Shown: positions 42,001 through 52,344 of the stretch, piece after piece
Layout of the letters: every line of letters begins with the position of its first letter
Position numbering within the stretch: position 1 is the stretch's first letter
Assembly (NCBI GenBank): GCA_004431415.1
Contig: QPMI01000093.1
Location: forward strand, 1-64,000
Origin: Cyanophora paradoxa
Taxonomy: Eukaryota; Glaucocystophyceae; Cyanophorales; Cyanophoraceae
Reading direction: 5' to 3'
DNA length: 64,000 nt
Made by a program: the position numbers and the translations under genes
The notes under the pieces: generated by a model
Databases searched by the model: none
What the model was told of the DNA's origin: nothing
The model's input: only the letters and a program-made list of their open reading frames with translations

Positions 42001-45000
42001 GCTCCGGCCCGAACGCAGCCTACCACGAATGCCGGCGCTCCTTATTCGCTCGATCCCACCAGTCCGCAGGGCTCGGCGGCGGGGGCCCCTCAGGAAGCCT
42101 GCGCATGCGTGTCCGCGGGCCGTACCCTCCGGAAGGGCTCGCCGGCCCGTCCGACCGCGCACGGCGCGGCGCTAGACCCGCAGGGCACGCCCGCAGCGTC
42201 GCAAGCCTTACAGACGTGTCCCCGCGCCGAGAGTCGCGTCCTCGAACGCCTTCCAAACTTGGCTGGATCGCCCCTCAAGAGGCGGCGGCGCTGTGTACCC
42301 CCCTGACGCCGGGATTTCGATGTTGACGGAGGTGCCCCGGCCCGGACGCCGCCTACACGAATGCCGGCGCTCCTTATTCGCTCGATCCCACCAGTCCGCA
42401 GGGCTCGGCGGCGGGGGCCCCTCAGGAAGCCTGTGCATGCGTGTCCGCGGGGCCGTACCCCTCCGGGAAGGGCTCCGGCCGGCCCGTCCGACCGCGCACG
42501 GCGGCGGCGCTAGACCCGCAGGGCACGCCCGCAGCGTCGCAAGCCTTACAGACGTGTCCCCGCGCCGAGAGTCGCGTCCTCGAACGCCTTCAAACTTGGC
42601 TGGACCGCCCCTCAAGAGGCGGCGGCGCTGTGTACCCCTGACGCCGGATTTCGATGTTGACGGAGGCGCCCCGGCCCGAACGCAGCCTACCACGAATGCC
42701 GGCGCTCCTTATTCGCTCGATCCCACCAGTCCGCAGGGCTCGGCGGCGGGGCCCCTCAGGAAGCCTGCGCATGCGTGTCCGCGGGCCGTACCCTCCGGGA
42801 AGGGCTCCGCCGGCCCGTCCGACCGCGCACGGCGGCGGCGCTAGACCCGCAGGGCACGCCCGCAGCGTCGCAAGCCTTACAGACGTGTCCCCGCGCCGAG
42901 AGTCGCGTCCTCGAACGCCTTCGAAACTTGGCTGGACGCCCCTCAAGAGGCGGCGGCGCTGTGTACCCCCTGACGCCGGGATTTCGATGTTGACGGAGGC
43001 GCCCGGCCCGAACGCAGCCTACCACGAATGCCGGCGCTCCTTATTCGCTCGATCCCACCAGTCCGCAGGGCTCGGCGGCGGGGGCCCCTCAGGAAGCCTG
43101 CGCATGCGTGTCCGCGGGCCGTACCCTCCGGAAGGGCTCCGCCGGCCCGTCCGACCGCGCACGGCGGCGGCGCTAGACCCGCAGGGCACGCCCGCAGCGT
43201 CGCAAGCCTTACAGACGTGTCCCCGCGCCGAGAGTCGCGTCCTCGAACGCCTTCAAACTTGGCTGGACCGCCCCTCAGAGCGGCGGCGCTGTGTACCCCC
43301 TGACGCCGGGATTTCGATGTTGACGGAGGTGCCCGGCCCGGACGCAGCCTACCACGAATGCCGGCGCTCCTTATTCGCTCGATCCCACCAGTCCGCAGGG
43401 CTCGGCGGCGGGGCCCTCAGGAAGCCTGGCATGCGTGTCCGCGGGGCCGTACCCTCCGGAAGGGCTCCGCCGGCCCGTCCGACGCGCACGGCGGCGGCGC
43501 TAGACCCGCAGGGCACGCCCGCAGCGTCGCAAGCCTTACAGACGTGTCCCGCGCCGAGAGTCGCGTCCTCGAACGCCTTCGAAACTTGGCTGGACCGCCC
43601 CTCAAGAGGCGGCGGCGCTGTGTACCCCCTGACGCCGGGATTTCGATGTGACGGAGGCGCCCCGGCCCGAACGCAGCCTACCACGAATGCCGGCGCTCCT
43701 TATTCGCTCGATCCACCAGTCCGCAGGGCTCGCGGCGGGGGCCCCTCAGGAAGCCTGGCATGCGTGTCCGCGGGCCGTACCCTCCGGGAAGGGCTCCGCC
43801 GGCCCGTCCGACCGCGCACGGCGGCGGCGCTAGACCCGCAGGGCACGCCCGCAGCGTCGCAAGCCTTACAGACGTGTCCCGCGCCGAGAGTCGCGTCCTC
43901 GAACGCCTTCAAACTTGGCTGGATCGCCCTCAAGAGGCGGCGGCGCTGTGTACCCCCTGACGCCGGATTTCGATGTTGACGGAGGTGCCCCGGCCCGAAC
44001 GCGCCTACCACGAATGCCGGCGCTCCTTATTCGCTCGATCCCACCAGTCCGCAGGCTCGGCGGCGGGGGCCCCTCAGGAAGCCTGGCATGCGTGTCCGCG
44101 GGCCGTACCCCTCCGGAAGGGCTCCGCCGCCCGTCCGACCGCGCACGCGGCGGCGCTAGACCCGCAGGGCACGCCCGCAGCGTCGCAAGCCTTACAGACG
44201 TGTCCCGCGCCGAGAGTCGCGTCCTCGAACGCCTTCCAAACTTGGCTGGACCGCCCTCAAGAGGCGGCGCGCTGTGTACCCCCCTGACGCCGGGATTTCG
44301 ATGTTGACGGAGTGCCCCGGCCCGACGCGCCTACCACGAATGCCGGCGCTCCTTATTCGCTCGATCCCACCAGTCCGCAGGGCTCGGCGGCGGGGCCCCT
44401 CAGGAAGCCTGCGCATGCGTGTCCGCGGGGCCGTACCCCTCCGGGAAGGGCTCCGCCGGCCCGTCCGACCGCGCACGGCGGCGGCGCTAGACCCGCAGGG
44501 CACGCCCGCAGCGGCGCAAGCCTTACAGACGTGTCCCCGCGCCGAGAGTCGCGTCCTCGAACGCCTTCGAAACTTGGCTGGACCGCCCCTCAAGAGGCGG
44601 CGGCGCTGTGTACCCCCCTGACGCCGGGATTTCGATGTTGACGGAGGCGCCCCGGCCCGAACGCAGCCTACCACGAATGCCGGCGCTCCTTATTCGCTCG
44701 ATCCCACCAGTCCGCAGGGCTCGGCGGCGGGGGCCCCTCAGGAAGCCTGTGCATGCGTGTCCGCGGGGCCGTACCCCTCCGGGAAGGGCTCCGCCGGCCC
44801 GTCCGACCGCGCACGGCGGCGGCGCTAGACCCGCAGGGCACGCCCGCAGCGTCGCAAGCCTTACAGACGTGTCCCCGCGCCGAGAGTCGCGTCCTCGAAC
44901 GCCTTCGAAACTTGGCTGGACCGCCCCTCAAGAGGCGGCGGCGCTGTGTACCCCCCTGACGCCGGGATTTCGATGTTGACGGAGGCGCCCCGGCCCGGAC

Positions 45001-47757
45001 GCCGCCTACCACGAATGCCGGCGCTCCTTATTCGCTCGATCCCACCAGTCCGCAGGGCTCGGCGGCGGGGGCCCCTCAGGAAGCCTGTGCATGCGTGTCC
45101 GCGGGGCCGTACCCCTCCGGGAAGGGCTCCGCCGGCCCGTCCGACCGCGCACGGCGGCGGCGCTAGACCCGCAGGGCACGCCCGCAGCGTCGCAAGCCTT
45201 ACAGACGTGTCCCCGCGCCGAGAGTCGCGTCCTCGAACGCCTTCGAAACTTGGCTGGACCGCCCCTCAAGAGGCGGCGGCGCTGTGTACCCCCCTGACGC
45301 CGGGATTTCGATGTTGACGGAGGCGCCCCGGCCCGACGCAGCCTACCACGAATGCCGGCGCTCCTTATTCGCTCGATCCCACCAGTCCGCAGGCTCGGCG
45401 GCGGGGGCCCCTCAGGAAGCCTGCGCATGCGTGTCCGCGGGGCCGTACCCCTCCGGGAAGGGCTCCGCCGGCCCGTCCGACCGCGCACGCGGCGGCGCTA
45501 GACCCGCAGGGCACGCCCGCAGCGTCGCAAGCCTTACAGACGTGTCCCCGCGCCGAGAGTCGCGTCCTCGAACGCCTTCGAACTTGCTGCTGGACCGCCC
45601 TCAAGAGGCGGCGGCGCTGTGTACCCCCTGACGCCGGGATTTCGATGTGACGGAGGCGCCCCGGCCGAACGCAGCCTACCACGAATGCCGGCGCTCCTTA
45701 TTCGCTCGATCCCACCAGTCCGCAGGGCTCGCGGCGGGGGCCCCTCAGGAAGCCTGTGCATGCGTGTCCGCGGGGCCGTACCCCTCCGGGAAGGGCTCCG
45801 CCGGCCCGTCCGACCGCGCACGGCGGCGGCGCTAGACCCGCAGGGCACGCCCGCAGCGGCGCAAGCCTTACAGACGTGTCCCCGCGCCGAGAGTCGCGTC
45901 CTCGAACGCCTTCGAAACTTGGCTGGACCGCCCCTCAAGAGGCGGCGGCGCTGTGTACCCCCCTGACGCCGGGATTTCGATGTTGACGGAGGCGCCCCGG
46001 CCCGAACGCAGCCTACCACGAATGCCGGCGCTCCTTATTCGCTCGATCCCACCAGTCCGCAGGGCTCGGCGGCGGGGGCCCCTCAGGAAGCCTGCGCATG
46101 CGTGTCCGCGGGGCCGTACCCCTCCGGGAAGGGCTCCGCCGGCCCGTCCGACCGCGCACGGCGGCGGCGCTAGACCCGCAGGGCACGCCCGCAGCGTCGC
46201 AGCTTACAGACGTGTCCCCGCGCGAGATCGCGTCTCGAACGCCTTCAAATTGCTGGACGCCCCTCAGAGGCGCGGCGCTGTTACCCCCTGACGCCGGTTG
46301 ATGTTGCGAGGCCCCGGCCGACGCGCTACCGAATGCGGCTCTTTCGCTCGATCCACAGTCCGCAGTCGCGCGGCCCTCAGAGCTGGCATGCTGTCCGGCA
46401 CCTCGGAGGGCTCGCCGCCCGTCGACGCCACGGGCGGCGCTACCCGCAGGCCGCCGCAGCGTCGCAGCCTTACAGACGTGTCCGCGCCGAGGTCGCGTCT
46501 CGAACGCTTCGAATTGGTGGACCCCCTCGAGGCGCGCGTGGTACCCCTGACGCGGATTCATGTTGCGAGCCCCGGCCCGAACGCAGCCTACCACGATGCC
46601 GGCGCTCTTATTCGCTCGATCCACAGTCCGCAGGCTCGGCGCGGGGGCCCTCAGAAGCCTGCGCATGCGTGTCGCGGGCGTACCCTCCGGAAGGGTCCGC
46701 CGGCCCGTCGCTGCGCACGGCGACGCGCTAGACCCGCAGGGCACGCCCGCAGCGTCGCAAGCCTTACAGACGTGTCCCCGCCCGAGAGTCGGTCTCGAAC
46801 GCCTTCGAACTTGGCTGGACCGCCCTCGGAGGCGCGGCGCTGTGTACCCCCCTGACGCCGGATTTCGATGTTGACGGAGGCCCCGGCCGAACGCAGCCTA
46901 CCCGAATGCTGGCGCTCCTTATTGCTCGATCCACCAGTCCGCAGGCTCGGCGGCGGGGCCCTCAGGAAGCCTGCGCATGCGTGTCCGCGGGGCGTACCCT
47001 CGGGAAGGCTCCGCCGGCCCGTCGACCGCGCACGCGGCGCGCTAGACCCGCAGGGCACGCCCGCGTCGCAAGCCTTACAGACGTGTCCCCGCGCCGAGAG
47101 TCGCGTCCTCGAACGCCTTCCAAACTTGGCTGGACCGCCCCTCAAGAGGCGGCGGCGCTGTGTACCCCCTGACGCCGGGATTTCGATGTTGACGGAGTGC
47201 CCGGCCCAAACGCAGCCTACACGAATGCCGGCGCTCCTTATTCGCTCGATCCATCAGTCCGCAGGGCTCGGCGGCAGGGCCCTCAGGAAGCCTGTGCATG
47301 CATGCGTGTCCGCGGGGCCGTACCCCTCCGGGAAGGGCTCCGCCGGCCCGTCCGACCGCGCACGGCGGCGGCGCTAGACCCGCAGGGCACGCCCGCAGCG
47401 TCGCAAGCCTTACAGACGTGTCCCCGCGCCGAGAGTCGCGTCCTCGAACGCCTTCCAAACTTGGCTGGACCGCCCCTCAAGAGGCGGCGGCGCTGTGTAC
47501 CCCCCTGACGCCGGGGTTTCGATATCGATGTTGACGGAGGCGCCCCGGCCCGAACGCAGCCTACCACGAATGCTGGCGCTCCTTATTCGCTCGATCCCAC
47601 CAGTCCGCAGGGCTCGGCGGCGGGGGCCCCTCAGGAAGCCTGCGCATGCGTGTCCGCGGGGCCGTACGGTACCCCTCCGGGAAGGGCTCCGCCGGCCCGT
47701 CCGGCTGCGCACGGCGGCGGCGCTAGACCCGCAGGGCACGCCCGCAGCGTCGCAAGC
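39040..47757. repeat. Right-hand satellite subfamily (GATGTT variant)
   Basis: From the copy at about 39048 to the end of the array every unit reads GATGTTGACGG or its one-T-shorter form GATGTGACGG, where the core reads GATGCTGACGG. A linked variant, GACGCCGCCTAC or GACGCGCCTAC in place of GAACGCAGCCTAC, appears in several of the same units (near 40374, 40702, 41359, 42351, 44327, 45000). To the left of about 37 kb the GATGTT form is only sporadic (near 14079, 16779, 26540). The array therefore consists of at least two subfamilies with a fairly sharp boundary. Confidence 0.8.
46200..46870. repeat. Most degenerate satellite units
   Basis: The two units in this interval have lost many bases each, including multi-base losses in the middle (around 46315-46450), while keeping the order of landmarks. 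Units on both sides are better preserved. This is the worst-preserved piece of the array and lies about 1-1.5 kb from its end. Confidence 0.75.
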
Positions 47758-47886
47758 CGCGCGTACTGAAGGTTTTCGTGTACTTGCAAAAAGCATCCTA
47801 TATAGCTATGGCTTAGTGGATGCGATTGCATCCAAACTTCAGCTTCCAAGCTCAAAACCCGAGCGCCCTTCCTATGTTTCTGGCGC
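47758..47886. other. Array-to-unique junction and 3' flank of the SET gene
   Basis: The satellite stops after the GCGTCGCAAGCC landmark and a different, AT-richer sequence begins (TACTGAAGGTTTTCGTGTAC onwards). It contains a TATATAGCTA segment near 47812 and an imperfect palindrome, GCGATTGCATCC, near 47822. I find no terminal repeat or target-site duplication marking how the array joins. It would be the 3' untranslated flank of the minus-strand SET gene, whose stop codon is at 47887-47889. Confidence 0.6.
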
Positions 47887-49685
47887 TCAAAGCCAGCCGC
47901 CCTTGATCTCTGCCCACGGCGTCCCGTCCCAGTACCCCTCCTCGTCCACCTTGTGTGCGCACGCCGGCAGGAGCTCCATCGCCAGCTCCGTGCCCGCCCA
48001 TGGCGCGCCGTCCCAGAATGCCCCTGGTCCCGCGTCCGCCCGGGCTGCCGTGGGGGCCACCCCCCGTGTCTCAGCGGCCTCCTCATCCTCGTCCGCCCAT
48101 GGCGCCCCGTCCCAGCAGCCTGCCGTTGCCTCGGTAACCCCGATGGCCGCTGGCGCCGCCATGGGGAGCGTCGCCGCCTCCTTCTCCACCCAGGGCAAGC
48201 CGTCCCAGCTCGCCTCCTCCGCTCCCTCAAAAGCCCCGGGCGCCCGGGGCCGTGTCGGCGCCGCCCGTGCCGACGCCACGGGGGCGTCCTCCGAGGGCTT
48301 CTGATGCCCCCCTGTCCGCGCTGCCTTGGCCCGGCGTCCCTCCTTCACGGCCACGGGCTCCGAGGCGGCGCGTTTGGCCGCCCGCTGGGTCCGCGCCGCT
48401 GCCGCCACTGCCACCCGCGTCGCCGCCTCGAGCGCCTCTGCCGCCGCCCTCGCCGTAGTCGCCGCCCGCGCTGCCCGCGCTGGCACCGGCGCCCCGACGG
48501 GCCGGGCCTCTCCCTCGACCTCGCCCTTCATGAAGACGGGCGCGCGGGCAGCCTGCGCCTGGCGCTCGCACAGGCGCCGGGTGCGGTCGTCCATGGGGAT
48601 CTTGTCGGGGTTGGTGTAGAGGCAGAGCGTGCCCGCCCGCACGCACCGCCAGAGCTTGGGGAAGAAGCCCCCGCCGTACGAAGTCAGGATGATCTGCGTC
48701 CCGGGTCCGACTGTCATTGGCGGGGCGGGGCGGAGCGTGATGGAAGAAGGGCGGAGACGAATAGAGGTGGGCGGGGCCCGCGCGCCGCGCACCTCTTCGC
48801 CGTCGTAGATGGGCCGGGTGGCGCGCAAGAGGCCCGTCTTCGTGCGGGGGTTCGTGACGAGCCGGGCGTTGGCCTTGCGGCCCGTCCGGTACGCGCAGTT
48901 GGCCCAGCGCCCCTCGTTCGTCGTCTTGCTCCCGTCGATGATGAACAGGCTCGTCACCGCCAGCGCCCACCTGCGCGCGCGGCGGGCGGGTCGCTCGCGG
49001 GGTGGGGCGGCGGGGCGGGGCGGGGCGGGGCGGGGCGAGGCGCGTGCACATCCAGAGCCCCGTGAGGTTGATCCGGTCCAGGTCGTGCGGAGAAGGGTTC
49101 TCGATCGGGTCCCTGGGGGCCCGGCCGGGCGGGGCGGGGCGTCGGACCGGGGCGCGCGGCGCGCGGGGCCGCGGAGGCGTTTGAACAGCGGCGCACCCAT
49201 CGTACTTGGCGACCTCGTCGCCCGGACGAAAGGCGATGGCCTTGGAGCCGCTCGGATCCACCTCGCCGGCCGCGATCCGCCGCTCGCGCTCCGCCGATGG
49301 GAGGGACGCCCAGAGACCTTTGCCACCGATCTCCGAAAGCCGCACCGCCAGCTGGCTTGCGCCGATGAGCCGGGGGCGCGCGCGGGCGGGGCGCGAGCTC
49401 GAGCGGGCGCGGTCGGCTCACGTGGCGCTCCTTCTCCAGGTGCTCAGGGCAGTGCTTGCACACCTTGGTCGTCTTCAAGCACCCCGGAGTCGCGCAGGAC
49501 ACAGCCGGCGTGGTCCGCTCCAGTCGATTGCCGAGCGCCGCGCAGAGCCGAGAACCCCTGGCAAAGACCTCATCGTCGTACGTGCCGGCCCGGCTTGGGA
49601 CCGCCGCCTTGACAGCCTTGTAGGCGATATCGACGGCGCGCCGCGCCACCGGCGGGCGCGGGCCGCGAAGCTTTGGCGGCGCCAT
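47887..49685 (-). CDS. SET-domain protein, putative lysine methyltransferase, five exons
   Basis: Spliced model on the minus strand: exons 49685-49422, 49351-49197, 49112-49050, 48970-48793 and 48693-47887. Introns are 70, 84, 79 and 99 bp, all GT-AG, phases agree throughout, and the product is 488 residues. Residues about 90-226 form a SET fold: IGGKGLWA, then RPGDEVAKYDG, then GRWANCAYRTGRKANARL in the place of the RFxNHSCxPN motif, then IYDGEEIILTSYG, whose Tyr is the usual catalytic tyrosine. SET enzymes methylate lysines, often on histones, using S-adenosylmethionine; the substrate here is unknown. The N-terminus has a cysteine cluster (SCATPGC...VCKHCPEH) that may bind zinc. The C-terminal half is Ala/Arg/Lys-rich, then carries four copies of a WDGxPW motif. 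The NHSC motif is degenerate, so activity is uncertain. The start is the first ATG, next to a bidirectional promoter. Confidence 0.85.
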
Positions 49686-49745
49686 CTTGGGGGTATACGT
49701 ACGCCGTCGACGCGTACGCCATATAAGCTTCTGACGCCCGTCGCC
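49686..49745. promoter_or_regulatory. 60-bp bidirectional promoter with imperfect palindrome
   Basis: Only 60 bp separate the start codons of two divergent genes. The interval holds a plus-strand TATA-like ATATAAG at 49721-49727, a GTATAC at 49693-49698 that could serve the other strand, and an imperfect palindrome GTACGC-C-GTCGAC-GCGTAC at 49699-49717. The symmetry suggests a shared operator or core element serving both genes. Activity is inferred from layout only, and an untranslated leader this short would be unusual. Confidence 0.55.
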
Positions 49746-52344
49746 ATGGCCACGCCGGAGGCGCCCATTGCCATGGCGGCGCAGAGCTTCGGAATCGTGT
49801 TTGGAGACCCTTTTGCGATCCTTGGTGTGCCTGCTGACGCGAAGACGGAGCCTGAAGCGTACAAAGAGGCGGGACGCGCGCTAGCTGCGCGGCTCCGCGG
49901 AGAGTCGGTGCGCGCGCGCTACGCCCGTCTTTTCGCCCGGCGCGCCCCCACGCCGACGCCGGCCGCGTGACAGGTCTACGTCGGGGACGGCGACGCGCCT
50001 GGGAGCTCGCCGCTCGCCGCCCCGCAGCTCGAGATGCTCATCTGGCAGGCTGAGACAGGTGTGACATCGCCGCAGCTCCAGGCGCCCGCGCCGACCGCCC
50101 CGCGCCCCGCCCCGCATGCGCAGCCGGCGAGCTCGCGGCGATGTCGGCGGTTCGGGACGCGTTCCTGCACCGGCGACGGGGCGGGTCGATCGTCCTGCAC
50201 CTCGGCGCCGTGATGATCTTCCCGGGCCCCGAGGAGCTGCCGTACTGCGCCCGCTGCGCCGAGCGGGGGCGGGCGCGCGAGGACGTCACGTTTGCCACGC
50301 CGGCAGCTGCAGCGCGGTGCCGCGGCTGCAGCGCTTGGTGGAAGGTGGCCGAGGAGATCCCCGGCCTGCCGAAGAACGTCGCCGAGGCGCTCTCGATCGC
50401 GCCGGCGGGGAAGATGAAGGCTCCGCCGTCGGCGCAGCTACTCGGCGGGATCCCCCTCGGCGGCGACGCCCCGCCGGCCGCGGCGCCCGCCGAGCCGCCG
50501 GCAGAGGTCAAGGAAGCGGAGGAGCAGAAGGAGGAGGGGGACGACGAGGCGGCGAGGGCGGGGGCGGATTCGGAAGCGGCGCAGGAGGCCAACGCGGTGC
50601 TGCACGGGTGCGCGCCCCGCGCCTCCTCCCTCTGCAGCTTCCGCGCCGCGCGCCGTCGTCGCGTGTCCGAGTCCGGGCCTTGGAGCCGCGCAGGTTCGAT
50701 CTGGCGAAGGTCACAAAAAAGGCCTGCAAGGAGATCGGGGCAGTCCTGCGGAGCCCGACCGTCCGGCCGATGTCCGCGCTTCTCAAAGGCATCGGCGTGC
50801 CGTTGAAGCGGGACGCGAGAAAGGTGGTTCTCCTCGCGATTCTCCAGGAGATCGCCCGCAGGATCGGCCTCGACACGAGCCAGAGGTGCGTCCGCCGGCC
50901 TCGTCGCGCCCCACAGGGATCCGATCCCGCCCCCGCCGCGCAGCCAGGCCGCCGCCACCGTCGTGATCAAGAAAGAGTGCGCCGCGCCCGGCCCCGGCCC
51001 CACTCGACCCCGCGCCCCACTCCCGCTCTCGCTCTTGCCCTATCGTGCCGACGATCAGCGTGCAGGAAGGTTGTGTCAGAGGACGAGGCGGGGGGCGAGG
51101 CGGATGCGGACGGCATCACCCCAGCCCCCAAGCGGGCGCGGTGCTCGACGCCGACACAGGAGCCCAAGATCGAGCAGGCCGTCTCGTCGCCGAGCCGGTC
51201 CAGTGAGCCGTCCTCTGAGCTACCCGCCCGGTGCGCCGCCGGTTTTGTTCCCCCGCCCGACCGGCTTCGTCCTGTGACGCCCCACACGCGGCGGCGGACG
51301 CAGTGGCCGCAACGGTGGCAGCGGCAAGCCGGCGGGGGTCCCGGCGCGAGCGACGCGCACCTCGGGGCCTGCCTCGTCGAGGTAGGACCCTAACCGCCAG
51401 CCCTCGCCCGCCCGCCCGCCCGCCCGCGCGCCTCTGACGTGGGCGCAGCGAGGTCCCGGAGGGCCCCAAGACGAGCACCGGCACGCGCGGGGCCAGGTGA
51501 CTCGCGCCGCCTCGCTGGACTGGACCGGCTGACCGCCTGCCGACCCCCTCTCGTTTGTGCAGGGCCGCGGGGCGGGAGGCGGGCGAGGGCGAGGGAGACG
51601 CCTCTACCTCTTCCTCCGCAGCAGCCGGGGGCGGCCCGAAATCTGCAGCGTCCCGGCCGCCGGCACCTCCACCGCCGGCGCCGGCACCCCGGGCTCCTCG
51701 CCCCCACGCGCCCACCGCCGCCCACGCCGCCCCGGCCCCGGCTTCGGCCCCGGCCCGGCCCCCGCCCCTGCCCCTGCCCCTGCCCCTGCCTCGGGCCCCG
51801 TCGACAACGGCGAGCCGGTGATGAGCTCGGACGGCAAGGTGGTGCCCGCCAGCCTCGTGAGCCGCATCTCTGTGCGCCGCGCCCCCGGCCCCCGCCTGCC
51901 CCTCCCCCCGCCCCGACCTCCGCGCCCGGCCAGGCCGCAAAGCGGTGGTCCAGGGAGGATTTCGGTGCCTTTACGTACGAGGAGATCTTCGAGTACTGCC
52001 GTCATAGCAAGCCGTGCGCGCCGTCCGCCCCGCCCCGGCTAACAGCACCGCCCGCCCCGACGCCGCGCCTGTCGGAGCCACAGGACCCCGGCGGCGTGAC
52101 GGCGCGGGAGGGTCAGCAAGCGGCCGTCTCCGCCGTCTGGAACCCCCCTCCCCCTCCCCCTCCCCCCCGCCCCTTCCCGCCTCCTCCTCCCCCCCCCCTT
52201 CCCCTCCGGTTCTCCCGCGCGTCTCCACGCTTGCGGCCCCGCGAACGTGCTCCATACACGTGCCGTGCGGGGTTGGGGGCTAGCGCCGCCCCTTCTGATC
52301 ACGGCGCCCCGGCGAGCGCAATTTCGGGCGCCGGCGAAATTTAA
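49746..52344 (+). CDS. Unknown nuclear-type protein with cysteine-pair site and basic NLS, nine exons
   Basis: Model exons: 49746-49907, 49974-50058, 50124-50607, 50694-50885, 51066-51230, 51304-51381, 51563-51649, 51826-51871 and 51934-52344. All introns are GT-AG and all phases agree; the product is about 569 residues. I do not recognise the family. Visible parts, in order: an N-terminal segment with FGDPFAILGVPADAKTEPEA; a CARC...CRGC cysteine pair with AWW just after it (a probable zinc site) around residues 115-145; an acidic Glu-rich linker; a helical stretch FDLAKVTKKACKEIG...RPMSALLKGIGVP, weakly like a SAP-type DNA-binding helix pair; a nuclear-localisation-like PKRAR; Ser/Pro-rich linker; then KRWSREDFGAFTYEEIFEYC. 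The last exon runs into a proline tract that could instead be an intron's pyrimidine tract, so the C-terminus is uncertain. The intron before exon 8 has a weak acceptor (GGTGATGAG). It is head-to-head with the SET gene, which suggests co-expression. Confidence 0.7.

Larger units (their letters stand above)
1..47757. repeat. 337/338-bp GC-rich satellite, head-to-tail array (about 142-147 copies, left end open)
   Basis: The same unit recurs from base 1 until it stops abruptly inside a unit at about 47757. Landmarks repeat in fixed order: GACGCCGGGATTTCGATG, CTCCTTATTCGCTCGATC, GCGCATGCGTGTCCGCGG, GCAAGCCTTACAGACGTGT, GAACGCCTTCGAAACTTGG. In clean stretches successive copies are 337 or 338 bp apart (for example the tract start at 15063, 15400, 15738). 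That is close to twice a nucleosome repeat, though many lengths would be. All copies have the same orientation. I see no RNA gene, telomere motif or unique insert inside. The array is cut by the left edge, so its true size is unknown. Long satellites of this kind are typical of centromeres, subtelomeres or heterochromatic knobs; the sequence alone does not say which. No real coding: the unit length shifts frame at each copy. Confidence 0.98.

Noticed and set aside
1-47757. 5S rRNA, tRNA or spliced-leader gene hidden in the 337-bp unit
   Set aside because: No recognisable 5S sequence, no A/B-box pair in proper spacing (GTTCGAGGAC on the minus strand is only a partial B-box) and no cloverleaf found by eye on either strand.
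1-47757. CRISPR array
   Set aside because: The repeat is 337 bp with no unique spacers; copies abut directly.
47495-48304. Plus-strand frame joining the last satellite unit to unique sequence
   Set aside because: It is antisense to the well-supported SET exon; its second half is the mirror of the WDGxPW tail and the first half is satellite.
47953-49065. 370-codon plus-strand frame opposite the SET gene
   Set aside because: Arg/Pro-rich antisense frame spanning predicted introns and exons, with no motif; typical of very GC-rich coding DNA.
51380-51400. Interstitial telomere repeat (ACCCTAACC)
   Set aside because: A single copy only, inside a gene intron; no tandem TTAGGG-type array anywhere in the window.
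52139-52210. Polyproline domain at the end of the unknown gene
   Set aside because: The C8-10 tracts look like an intron pyrimidine tract or low-complexity DNA; kept in the model only because no better end was visible.
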